From contig NW_006281117.1 of the NCBI RefSeq assembly GCF_000203795.2, forward strand, positions 131,501-195,500: DNA of 64,000 bases, in the 5' to 3' direction. Below are positions 1-10,216 of the stretch, piece after piece. The notes beneath the pieces are model-generated. The model made no database searches. It was given only the letters and a program-made list of their open reading frames with translations, and had not been told where the DNA came from. Origin of the DNA: Batrachochytrium dendrobatidis JAM81. Lineage: Eukaryota > Chytridiomycota > Chytridiomycetes > Rhizophydiales. Both the position numbers and the translations under genes were made by a program. Every line of letters starts with the position of its first letter. The first letter of the stretch is position 1.

Positions 1-3
1 GAC

Positions 4-360
4 TCAGTAGTAGCATTCAGGACATGGTCGACCAAGAGATAAAATTTTACGGCCTTGTCTTTTGAACCATTCCTTGGTTCGATATATCCAATCCGAGTCA
101 ACCGCACGTTCGAATTTATCTCTAATTCTATACCCAAGATTTCTAAACCATTGACCAGGAGTCAGGTATACGTATGGATAATTGGGACCTATATTTGGAG
201 GATACGGCATAGGAGGAACATCAACTGGACTAAACCCATTAGTGATATACCCCATTCGTTTATATAGATGTTGTGATGGAATAGGATCATCTCTAGTAAT
301 AGCCACTGCTTTAATAAATACCACCGATATCATAATCTTAAATATGAATGTAAGCCACAT
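4..360 (-). CDS. Small secreted protein, unknown function
   Basis: This intact 118-residue reading frame starts with a hydrophobic stretch (about residues 3-20, MWLTFIFKIMISVVF then A-rich) that reads as a signal peptide. The rest is polar, with a Pro/Tyr-rich middle (PPMPYPPNIGPNYPY) followed by a basic, aromatic C-terminal third that ends in CPECYY with two cysteines. There is no transmembrane segment after the signal. I recognise no family. Chytrid genomes carry many small lineage-specific secreted proteins, and this fits that class by inference only. The stop lies four bases from the window edge, so the frame is complete. Its 5' flank (361-520) is AT-rich and could hold the promoter. Confidence 0.5.
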   Translation of the reverse strand: MWLTFIFKIMISVVFIKAVAITRDDPIPSQHLYKRMGYITNGFSPVDVPPMPYPPNIGPNYPYVYLTPGQWFRNLGYRIRDKFERAVDSDWIYRTKEWFKRQGRKILSLGRPCPECYY

Positions 361-1217
361 TCTTAACCTGCTTGAACAAATCGTGTTAGATGATACGATT
401 CTCTAATGTATACCAAATTCTTGTACAAAAACTCAAACTTACTTTGATTATAAATAGCTAAACGATAGTCAATTTTTTCAACAAGATAAAAGATTCGAGT
501 AGACTCTGATATATATACTCATGAATGAAGATGTTGAATGGTCACAATATTGTTTCTTGCACACAAAGTGGTTGGGTTAAAGCTTGGAACACGAAATGCA
601 TTTCCCAAAGTTGAAAGCACGAGATTAAAGCTTGAAGATACCATACCGTTTGCCATATGGATATTGCGGCGGTATTCTAGGACGACATTAACAACTATAA
701 TCAATCAATATTGAACACTATTGATAAAGATGACGACACGGTTATGGGAACAGACAACCCATTGGATGAATCAAGAGATGGTCAATCTCAAACAACAACC
801 CATCCTACTGCTCATCCAAAAGACATGTACGCTAGACTGCAACCTTGTATTATGCAAAGAGTTGTATAAAAAGTACTTCATCTCATTTGGTGACAAGACG
901 AGCTTACAATCTAAACACGTACTCTCAAAACCACATTCACAAACTCCAAAACACTGGATTGGGTGACGAGTTACAACAAACTCGACCACATTTTCGTGTG
1001 GTTGAATGAACTTGCACAAATGCTTTCCAATCACATGTTGCACATGGATGATTACCAACCATTTCATTTTACTCTATTCCTGCATGTTCATATTCTTTAT
1101 TGTTAGCCATAAGGGGTGAAGAATGTGGGTTGGAATTGACATTTTACACCAAGAGAAATTGGGTACAAGAGTTTTATTAGGATTGAAATATGGAGAGTGA
1201 AGAAACTCAAGACGTGT
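361..1217. other. Intergenic region with a possible broken coding remnant
   Basis: No intact gene is convincing here. On the plus strand between about 720 and 1010, three consecutive pieces in three different frames each look protein-like: an acidic stretch beginning IDKDDDTVMG, then KELYKKYFISFGDKTSLQ, then HKLQNTGLGDELQQTRPHF. No plausible intron boundaries join them. This could be a frameshifted remnant of a small protein gene or chance. The minus-strand frame 771-1067 is its antisense shadow. Confidence 0.25.
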
Positions 1218-4200
1218 TTATTGCTCAACTCGTTCATGTCGAGTACGTCCTTGTCTGTTATGAGACAAGTGTCCTTGTCCAACACTTCGTTTACGTAAAA
1301 GAATGACTTTTCTTAGAGCTTCTGTAAACCCAATCATACCCCAGAATGCACAAAATGCTGCTGCTAAATGTTGTGGATCATCAAGAGCATGTACACTTAG
1401 ACACTGAGGTTTATCTACTCCATTAGCTGGAGTTTCTATCTGTAGGTTGAGAAGAAGTGGTCCACGTGGTTTGGGAGGTGTGTAGACAAACACTTTGGGC
1501 TGAACAGGGTGGTGAGCAGCAGATCCAGAATGTTTATGCTGACCAGATCGGTTTCCTCGTCGAGGTGCACGTTGATCATCACGATGCTCATGTCCAGAAG
1601 CAGGTGGTGATGGAGTATGCATGTTGCGGCTATGCCAAGATGTAGAAGATGAAGAGTGTGAAGAGCCTGATGAGCAGACTGAGCTGCGTCGTGTATGTTT
1701 TGAAAACGATTCGTTTCCTTGCGATCGTAACCATCCTGCAGGTGCATCGGGAAATCGTGTAGAAACGGATGTAGCGTGTCCAGCTGTATCTCCCCAAGAT
1801 GATCGGGAGACAGCAGGGAGTGACATGCGATGGGATGTAGGCGCAGAAGGCATTCCTACTCTAGAACCAGACTGTGATGAGCCCCATGGATCAACAAATA
1901 CAGGCGAAGCAGCAACCATGGAAAGTGGTTCAGAAGCATCTGTATTGGATGAGCCGCGTTGGTTATAATTAGCAGACGCTGCTGCAACACGCCAGGCAGA
2001 GTTTGATGAAGTATGAAGTGTAGGGTTTGTCCATGCTTGCGGATCTGCACCCCAGCCACACGTACTGTTTGAACGCTCATCTGTGCTCATACAGTGGCCA
2101 GTATCACCATCATTTGAATGTGCTCTAATATGCTCCACATTGGATTCTGTACGGAAATGACGGTTGCGTCGTCCAGAAGCCAATAGTGTACGCTGTCCGC
2201 TCATACCTGAATCCAACTCACGTGGATGTTCCAAAGTGGGTGTATTGTGATTCTTGAGCGGCTGTCGGTTAGAATCACAACTATGTTGAATGGTTGAATC
2301 AGACGAGTTATTTGTGGTGGACGTTCCATCTACTACTGCAGAAGATGGAGATCCGATGGGAATAAACGGAGCTGCACGAATAGCAGAAGCGCGCATGGAT
2401 TTTGAACGTCTTCCGGATCCAAGTAATGCATTTTGAGCAGGTATTTCAGTAGTGTATGAATCCAATCCAGCAACGACAGGGTTTTTGATGGATTCACTAG
2501 TGTTGAGATCGACTGTATCATTTGATGAAGCAATTGTTTCATTGGTAGTCTCACAATCATTCGTAGTAGATACAGATGATTTCCATCCATTTACAGCAGT
2601 ACCGCTTGAACGTTTGGAAATAAAACTTTTTTGTTGTGCTTGAATCTTTGATACAGACTTGGAATTCAAATTGTACTGACGGGTAGTTTGGTTTGAATCT
2701 GTAGTCACTGTATTGGAATCCAAATCGTCAAGGGGTTCAAAAGACTGATGGGTTATTCCAGTACACAATGCAACACTCCGACGCTTTTCACGAATTTTTT
2801 CTACTCGTTCGTAAAGTGCAGCTTCAACTTGATCAAATGTGTCAGTGGAAGCTGTGAAGCTTGTAGTTGAACGACGAGATTGGAGTGCACGCGATGTACG
2901 ACGTGGAGAGGTTTTCAAAGACTGGGACGTCGACGAGTCTACAGACTCGATCGGATCTCGAGTCAAACCATGTGCAGAATGGTCAGGATTGGTTTTTATG
3001 GAATAGGAGACTGTAACGGCATACGCAAGCGAGGTGATTGTAGAGGGTTGCAATGAAAAGTGTTCTGGCATGGTCGACTGCAATCCTTTCCATGATCTTC
3101 CCATTTCTGTTGAACCAGTCAACGTATTTTCCACGTATTGCAGATCTTCTTGTTTGGCGTAGCAAGGTGGAGTCAATGGTGGTGTAGTGGGGCAATTTGA
3201 AACGAGTGTGGGTTCTGTAGTGCCAGAAAGATGTTCAGATGTTGGACTTGAGCAAGTCGGATCATATCCAGCCAGTTTGATCAAATCATTTTTTTCAAAT
3301 GTACACTCGATATCGTCAGAATGATACGTTGCCATATTTTGAATATACGAACCACATAATTGATCGCATCCATCAAGAACAAGTAATTCCAACATGGAGC
3401 ATTTTTGAACCAGTTGTAAAATGCTAGCAGGTGTGATTCTATCACAGCCCGTCAAATGCAATTCCTGCAATTTGCCACCACTGGTTGCAGAAGCACGAAT
3501 GGCAATAACTTGAAGGGTGACATCTGTTATTTTTTCACAAAAGGAGCAATCAAGAACTTCGACAAGCGGACAGGTGTTGATGATTTTCATGGCACCATTG
3601 TCAGTGACATTTATGCAAGATTCCAAAATAAGTTCAGTAAGGGAAGGACAATGTATAGCAATAAATCTGAGGATGGTGTCGGTGACGGCAGAATTGCGTA
3701 GATTCAGATGGTATAATGGACGACTAAAATCAATCTGCATCAACTCATTAGATATGGACGTAGCAGCAGGTTTGCATTCAGTGAGATTTAGCTCGACGAT
3801 GCTTGGACAGTTTGAAATGATGTTATAGAGAGAAATCAAAGTGACGTTGGTGAATGCCAAATCCAAGATTTCTAAATTAGGACAACTGGTAGTTAAAGTA
3901 GGAATAAAAGTGTCTGTGATGCTTGGACACCCGGGCAAGTCCACCTAGCAAATACAAAATCAGTACTTTTACACATACACAAAAGATCAAGTTGGAAATA
4001 GTAAATACCTGTCGCAGATTTATGCAATTGGCAGAGAGAGAGCGCACGAGGATATTTGAAATATGAAAGCAGTGCTTCATACGAAAGCACAGAAGCTGAG
4101 GACAGCGAGATAAAACTAAATCAAGATCGCCCATAAAGATACTATCAGCAGCAGCAGAAGAGGACAAGTCTAGGGTGGATATTAGGGATGAATAGGGATG

Positions 4201-4602
4201 GATGAGAGTGGATGCAGGCGAAGAAAGTAATTGAAGCAGACGCTCAAAGGATTGCGACGTGGCAAGTAATGGTGAGGCGTATATGGAAGCAGCAGCGAGA
4301 AGTGACCATTGACGATTCAAAGAGAGAAGCGATAAACGATCGCAGGCAGACGGTAAATAGTTGATGATTCTACGCATGACAGCAACAGGCATCATCACAG
4401 TGATTGAGCCTTGGTTGAGGTCTAAAAGGTATGCATCAGCACAGGCGAGCGACAGAGAAGACGAGTCATTTGAATCAATAGTAGTTGCAGATAAAGTAAC
4501 ATGATCCGACTGAGCAGCATGTGTAGTCTCCATAGTGTTATTAATAGAAAAGACTGAATTAGTGGCGGCTGCAGAAGTGTCAAAATGATGATAATCCGAC
4601 AA
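1218..4602 (-). CDS. F-box and leucine-rich-repeat protein, two exons
   Basis: Exon 1 is 4602-4009 and exon 2 is 3944-1218; the 64-nt intron (4008-3945) has GT and AG ends and is phase 0, giving 1106 residues. An F-box-like segment sits near residues 73-115 (VMRRIINYLPSACDRLSLLSLNRQW). From about residue 150 to 400 there are AMN1/FBXL-type leucine-rich repeats with the usual cysteines (CPSLTELILESCINVTDNG, then CPLVEVLDCSFCEKITD). The remaining ~600 residues are Ser/Thr-rich and disordered, with basic SGRR-type motifs repeated (GSGRRSKS, ASGRRNRH). A conserved-looking tail follows (RGPLLLNLQIETP, then FCAFWGMIGF). Such proteins choose substrates for SCF ubiquitin ligases; the substrate is unknown. 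The gene is divergent from the next one. Confidence 0.8.
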
Positions 4603-5034
4603 TTAAACTGATGATGGAATCGGCGAGTATATCGATTAGATAATACAATGATATATTTATTAGAAAAAGACCCCACAATCTATAGTTGAATAGTAGATGG
4701 TGAACTAGTATGAACAATAAATCAAAACTGGTAAAGAATTGAATAGAATTGTCAAGGAATTTAGTTGTCAAAGGGAGAGTGCGGCTGTGGTTGAACCTGA
4801 AACGACGCGTTAAAGGTTTACTATAATTCTGATGAGTGACAAGCAGGCAATGAAGAATGATAAGCAGCAGCAAGACAAGTAGTAGAGATGGAAAGTAACA
4901 AAAATGATAAGCAATTCAGTAATTAACTTGTAAAAAAGAATGGAAATATTGCGGAATAACAAATGGAAATATTGTCGAGTAATGAAACCAATAAATTCTG
5001 AAAACATCAAACTCAACTCGTCAGTCATAAAACC
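4603..5034. promoter_or_regulatory. Divergent intergenic region between two start codons
   Basis: These 432 bases separate the start codons of the F-box gene (minus) and the membrane-protein gene (plus), so they should hold both promoters. The DNA is AT-rich, with several ATAA/TATA-like stretches on each strand. I see no clear shared motif or RNA gene. Confidence 0.4.
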
Positions 5035-6255
5035 ATGAACACTGACAGTGATGCTCACTCTAGTCTTGAACAGCGTCAGCCTTTACTTTCTGATAATCAT
5101 GAACACACACCACCACTCACTACAGCTCGTCGCATCATCAACTACTTTCATAAACTAAACTTGACTTCTCTGTTGCTGCTGCTATTCGCTACTTTACTAT
5201 TTATTCTTATAATAGGACTAACTCCTATACTGTACTGCGTCTATATTCCTTCTCGTATCAATTCGGCTTTGAATCCACCTCCAGCTACAGTCTCTTCTAG
5301 TCTAACCCTTCATCACTGTAATATTCAGTCTATTTCTGGTGATGTTCATCCAAACATCACTACAAGTCTCTCACTCTCGCTTACCATTCATGATCCTCCT
5401 CCATTGGATATGTTCATGATGTCCTCATTTCTATCCGTCACTGCTGTTGACATGGCAAGACCCTCGTCTGATCCTCTTTACAAGCAACACTTGGCTAGGC
5501 TACTGCTTCCTGAACTCGCTCTTCCTCGTGGTATTGATGATGTTCCTATATTGTACGATGCTCAAGTGGATCAAGTCAATATAGCTTTACTGGAACATCT
5601 TCTTCATTCGTATATGCGCTCTAGAAACACGACGGCTTGGGACTACACTGCTCAGGCCTTGTCTGTATTCACCATCCCGCATTTAGGCTCATGGACTGTT
5701 CCTCTTGTTCGACAAGGATCACTCTTTCCATTACCCTTGTCCGACTCGTTCCCATCCAACTCATCCTTGGACCTCACCTTTCAAGACCCTGATATTCAAA
5801 CCATTCCTCCCGCTCCTGGATCTCCTATTTCAAGTCCTCAGTACCAACTTACTACTCAGATTGCATTCAATAATCCATTCCCCATTTCAATTTCTCCATT
5901 GGATTGGCTTGTATCCATCAGTGTCTATTCTCATGCAATACATCTGGCTGACATCACTCTTCCAGATGCAGCCATCTCGCTCACTTATGGAAGAAACGAT
6001 CACATTACTATTAGGGTTCTCACTGACTCGACCACACATACTGTGTTGATGGATTTGATTGGGAAATTATCCGACGGTCAAGATACACTGCTTACATTTA
6101 GGGATTTGAAGTGTGTAGGATGTCCTTTGTGGTTGAATCGACTCATGGATTTGGTTTTTGTAGAATATTTAGTCAGGGCTGAGGATATGCCTGATACTAT
6201 GCTGCAATCGGTCAAACGTCTTGAATCCACGCTTGCTCATTCCAAGCACACATAG
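5035..6255 (+). CDS. Fungal single-pass membrane protein with large luminal domain
   Basis: This is an uninterrupted 406-residue frame. Residues 1-40 are polar and cytosolic-looking (SLEQRQPLLSDN is an acidic/di-leucine-like sorting signal). Residues ~43-70 form one strong membrane segment (LLLLLFATLLFILIIGLTPI). The remaining ~335 residues are a beta-rich domain with N-glycosylation sequons (NITT, NTTAW, NSSLD). The layout resembles the fungal DUF3712-type membrane proteins, which are related to LEA/tubular-lipid folds; I infer that from architecture, not a motif match. It probably sits in a vacuolar or endosomal membrane with a large luminal domain. Confidence 0.65.
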   Translation: MNTDSDAHSSLEQRQPLLSDNHEHTPPLTTARRIINYFHKLNLTSLLLLLFATLLFILIIGLTPILYCVYIPSRINSALNPPPATVSSSLTLHHCNIQSISGDVHPNITTSLSLSLTIHDPPPLDMFMMSSFLSVTAVDMARPSSDPLYKQHLARLLLPELALPRGIDDVPILYDAQVDQVNIALLEHLLHSYMRSRNTTAWDYTAQALSVFTIPHLGSWTVPLVRQGSLFPLPLSDSFPSNSSLDLTFQDPDIQTIPPAPGSPISSPQYQLTTQIAFNNPFPISISPLDWLVSISVYSHAIHLADITLPDAAISLTYGRNDHITIRVLTDSTTHTVLMDLIGKLSDGQDTLLTFRDLKCVGCPLWLNRLMDLVFVEYLVRAEDMPDTMLQSVKRLESTLAHSKHT

Positions 6256-6379
6256 CAGTTTACCCTATATTTTGGTATATAAAGTATTTTTTAAAAGTGT
6301 AAACCGTATAATATACAGTCTGTACCGTATAAACACATTGAAATTCTTGACTGTTTAAACATCAACTTGACTAGTTAGC

Positions 6380-6678
6380 ATGCAGTGGTTTATCAATCTT
6401 GTTGCCAAAAACCGGTCAAGATCTGTAACAGTTCTTATCAGCACTCTCCCTGTAACACTAGTAACTGGATACATGGTCTACGAACGAGGTGAATTACTTT
6501 GTTCTCCTAGACACTCGACATGGTCTAACCCTGACATTGTATAATAGCTGTACTTGGAAAGAAACAACGCAATTATGAGGATGAGTTTGGTCCAGAGTTT
6601 CATAAAGGATTACGAAAAATGTATCATGATTTTAATACTCCTCAGCCTGTCGAGTCTGTACATACGTCATTGGAATAA
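6380..6678 (+). CDS. Tiny single-pass membrane protein, two exons
   Basis: Exon 1 is 6380-6488 and exon 2 is 6548-6678, with a 59-nt GT-AG intron in phase 1, giving 79 residues. The N-terminus MQWFINLVAKNRSRS is basic. It is followed by a short membrane helix (VTVLISTLPVTLVTGYMVY), then a charged tail (GKKQRNYEDEFGPEFHKG). The size and layout resemble small mitochondrial inner-membrane or respiratory-assembly proteins, but I cannot name a family. The exon 2 frame is coherent only when spliced, which supports the model. Either exon alone is too short to be noticed as a gene. Confidence 0.6.
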
Positions 6679-6921
6679 ACTCAAATTCGATTTTTTAAAA
6701 AAAACTAATCATTTATACGCAATCACTGCATCAAACCCAGATAGTCAATACAGCTTTGGACAGCATCCAATCTATTTATCATTTCCACGAAAAATTCTAA
6801 TCACTAGAATTATTATTGTGTAACAGGAAATGGTTCAAGCAATCGACTTGAAAAAGCACAAGTGAACATCAGTCAATAAGGTTTGGGATTGCTTTGATGG
6901 CTATAAGCGTGATAAGTAGGC
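6679..6921. terminator. Convergent 3' ends
   Basis: This is a short AT-rich region between the stop of the tiny membrane protein (plus) and the stop of the UBL3 homologue (minus). It should contain both polyadenylation regions. No other feature is visible. Confidence 0.35.
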
Positions 6922-7398
6922 TCAGAGTATCATACATCTACATCCAGTTGAAGGTTCTGACCCTTTGGCATTATCTAAATACACAAGTTAGTACTAGTAT
7001 GATACATGTATACAATCAAGTCATTTACCAGATGTTGATATATCGTTTTTGACAAGGATGTGTACAACAGTTGTATCACCCATTGGAATAGAATTGGATT
7101 CCACTGTACTATTCCATTCAAGAAACCTTCCACGTAATAAAACCTTGACACAACTAGGAGAAATAGGGGGAGTTTCAGTCGCCCAATCTAAACAGAAATG
7201 TTAAACTCGGTTGAAATCATGACAGGTTACATTAATGCAATGTAAACTACCTGCAGGCCATGAATTGGCAATTTTAATGCAAACTGATTCAATCGTATCT
7301 GAACCCGATACAAGCAAGTCGGATTTCTTTCCAGAAACGAGCAATAGTCGCAGATTCACTTTATCAGAAGGGATTGACAATCCAATGCCGTCACCCAT
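6922..7398 (-). CDS. UBL3: UBL3/MUB-type membrane-anchored ubiquitin-like protein
   Basis: Three exons (7398-7251, 7187-7029, 6974-6922) join with all phases closing to 119 residues, close to the 117 of animal UBL3. The ubiquitin fold begins KVNLRLLLVSGKKSDLLVSG and continues in exon 2 with a WPAD turn and VLLRGRFLEWN. Exon 3 supplies VHILVKN and the tail GCRCMIL. The last four residues, CMIL, form a CaaX box with terminal leucine, which predicts geranylgeranylation. A second cysteine two residues earlier could be palmitoylated. UBL3 proteins sit on membranes and act in protein sorting into small vesicles or in docking ubiquitin-conjugating enzymes. The start is the ATG at 7398; the frame also opens upstream only through TTG. 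Confidence 0.88.
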
Positions 7399-7859
7399 TC
7401 TCAAACTGGAGGTTTAAACTTTTGAATGTGAGAACTTGAGTCGAAAATTGACTGAGTTTGAATAGGACAAATCCAGTCATGTCCAGTACAACATGGCATA
7501 ACAGTGTACATGCAACCCAAAGTTGGTTATCAAACATGAGTCATGAGAGTCAACATCCAAATACCAAGAGAGAGTGCCAGGGACACAGTTCAACAACAGT
7601 ATTATAATATCAATAAAAGTAACTGTCATGTTAGTATCAAGTAATAGAAATAAGCCAAAAGACAGTGTGCTCTTGGCATGAGCAGTGTCTAGACTCAAGA
7701 ACAGTATTGTAACAACAACAACTAATCCAACATTTCATACTTTGATGGCAGCAAACTCTTGGGCAAACTCGTCAATAGTTGAAATATTCACAACAAGCCA
7801 AACTGTCGAATCTAAAAAAGTCAATCTGCAAACATTCGCAAACTATTCAATCTTGTTTA
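7399..7859. other. Intergenic region with exon-like segments on the minus strand
   Basis: This lies between the UBL3 start and the stop of the SAP-like gene. On the minus strand, a segment near 7790-7710 reads LTFLDSTVWLVVNISTIDEF and ends at a GTATGA donor-like site. About 70 bases further, a TACTAACATGACAG branch-and-acceptor-like string (near 7640-7625) leads into VTFIDIIILLLNCVPGTLSW, a hydrophobic Pmp3-like string. I could not join these to a start or stop. They may be an unrecognised small gene or alternative 3' exons. The UBL3 promoter must also be here. Confidence 0.25.
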
Positions 7860-10201
7860 TTAGGTTGGATTCAGATAAATTCCCTTTAAAAACTTGGCTG
7901 CTACTGGACTGGGTTTGGGCACTTTTAATAAAACTCCATCAATGACTTCGCTCACTCCAGTGTGTTGTTTGGCTAAATTACTAAATGCAATTCGTCTTAA
8001 CATGACCAAATCAACTTCGTTGTTCACTCCAACAACACTTTGACGATGACTATTGATCAACAGTTTGACACTCGAAAGTAGTCGTTTTTGTGGTAGTTTT
8101 ATATCAATTTCTTCAGATTTGCATAGTTTTACCAATCGGTAAAGTGGAAGACGTTTAATCCTAATTGCATGACATTAATAAAGGTTAGCAATGTATACTC
8201 GCATCAAATAGAATCAATTGCTCACCCCTGAGAATCCAATGGTATAAATGTACCACGTGAATAATTATTTTTGTTGTCTGACATGATTTTAGTACGGATA
8301 GTAATCGTTGAACTATACGTAGTCTCCTTGTCACTCTCTGCCTTGATCTCAGTGAGATCAGCTGCAGGCTCTTTGGTTACAGCTTTAGATGCTTTAAATG
8401 CTTCAAAGTCGGTCACCAATTCTGTACGTGACTTTGTAGTTTTGATCTTCAAGTATTTACACAACCCAGTTAGTTCTTGCATGGTCATGCCATCGAGCCT
8501 ATAAATTTATATTCAATATAATGAGTTGACAAGTTTATACACGTTACTGTCAATACAAAGGGTTTCAGTTCATCAGTTACGTACTGGTTGTATAAAAAAG
8601 ATGTTGGGCTATTCATTGCATTCACGTCAAGCGAGTCAGCCTTTGATTCATCCAATGGATCAGATACATCAGTGTCGTTTTGTTTTGCTTTACTCTTTTT
8701 CAAAGACACTTTTGGTTCCTTGGGTACTCTTGTAATCTGTGGTGTTGGTTTTTTAGATACCGATACAGCCCGTGGTTTTGACTTTTCGGGTAATAGTATA
8801 ACTCGTGGTTCTAATTCCTCAAATAGCTTGGACAGTGATTTACTCTGAGGTATTGATTCTTCGGGTAGAAATACAACTTGTGGTTTTAGTATCTTGGATA
8901 CTGTTGTGATTTGTGACTTTAATTCTTCGGGCAGCAATATAACTCGTGGCTCCAACTCCTCGAATAGCTTGGATAGCGATTTACTCTGAAGTCTTGATTC
9001 CTCGGGTAAAAATATAACTTGTGGTTCTGATTCTTTTGACAGTGATATCATCCGCGGTTTTGATTTCTTGAATGGGAATATAACCTTTGGCTCCAACTCC
9101 TCGAATAGTTTGGATGGTTTCAAAATATTAAGCATAAAGTTCAACTGAGATCTTGCAAGCTCTCCCAATCTACGATTTTAAATAATATTAGTCAAAATTC
9201 AATATCGATTAAATCCATACAACCATCCAATAGATTGTCCTACGTTTTAATTGTGGCAGGAACTGGTTGAGCATCCCGGAAAGAGAAAAAGTGCTTTAAA
9301 AGGATTGAGCCATCATTATCCAGCATATCAGGATTTTTTTGAACATGCTCTATCACTTGATCCATGTATTGAGACTTGGTATATGAATAAGACAGCTGAA
9401 GTAGTCTACATAGATTATGAATAGTATATACGTGAAGTTTGTCCATTCTAAATCATTCAAAATTAGCACAAGATCCACAAATACCAATTGATAAAATGAC
9501 CATCAAATACGATACTTACACTTGCAGAAATGCCCTGGCATCATTTACATTCATTTGAGCAAGTGCTGGATCGTGTATATAGTTCCACTTGTGCATTTGT
9601 TTCATTACATCATTTAATCTTTCTGGATTTTTTTCAAAGAAATCAGTCAACAGACCAACCAACTCATTAGTAGATTTAGTTTTATAAAGTCCACATCCTT
9701 TGCCAAGTGAGTACAATTGATCTCTCTCAAAACTTGGTATTCTATATCAAGTTAAAATTCTTAGTACAGAGCAAATATGAAACCATTTGTAAAGAAATAC
9801 GTACTGTTTAGCATACAACTTTATATTTGAGAATGGTGAACAAGTAAAGTTGAGAGTTCCGTCTGAATAAACTAGATTTGGATTCTTCTGCAGTAATGGC
9901 TCGACACACTCTTGAGCATACTTGATATTCTCTATCGCATAGTTTGACTTGTCATATTTTATTCTACAGTTTATAATATTTAAGAATCAAGACTTTACAA
10001 GTACAAATCAACACAAAGACTAGCGTACGATTGCAGTAATGAACAGGATTGAATAGTAAAGTGTCGAGATTGAACAGACAGAAACAAGCCAATACGAGAA
10101 TAGAATGGCTTGAAGTTGTGTTTTGAAATCATTCGATTCTGCAGATGCGAGCAACAAGCAGATTCAAACATCGACACTTGAATTGATAATTTTAAAACCA
10201 T
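7860..10201 (-). CDS. Protein of repeated SAP-like modules, seven exons, all introns phase 2
   Basis: Exons are 10201-10029, 9963-9805, 9741-9520, 9447-9244, 9169-8543, 8498-8226 and 8160-7860, giving 652 residues. Every intron is GT-AG and phase 2. Exon 1 codes for a Ser/Arg/Phe-rich N-terminus that could be a mitochondrial targeting sequence. Most later exons begin a helical module of the type hydrophobic-x-LYxLxxxxGLxxTKSxxEL; examples are QLYSLGKGCGLYKTKSTNEL, IHNLCRLLQLSYSYTKSQY and LTGLCKYLKIKTTKSRTEL. This resembles SAP or Rho-N DNA/RNA-binding helices. Exon 5 also contains a tandem duplication around SKLFEELEPRVILLPE. A nucleic-acid-binding role is inferred from this pattern only. The start is uncertain because the divergent PPR gene begins only 15 bases away. 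Confidence 0.7.
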
Positions 10202-10216
10202 TTCAAGAAAACTCGA

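Noticed and set aside
1436..2643. Long plus- and minus-strand frames inside the F-box gene
   Set aside because: They are shadows of the Ser/Thr-rich coding region in other frames and lack any features of their own.
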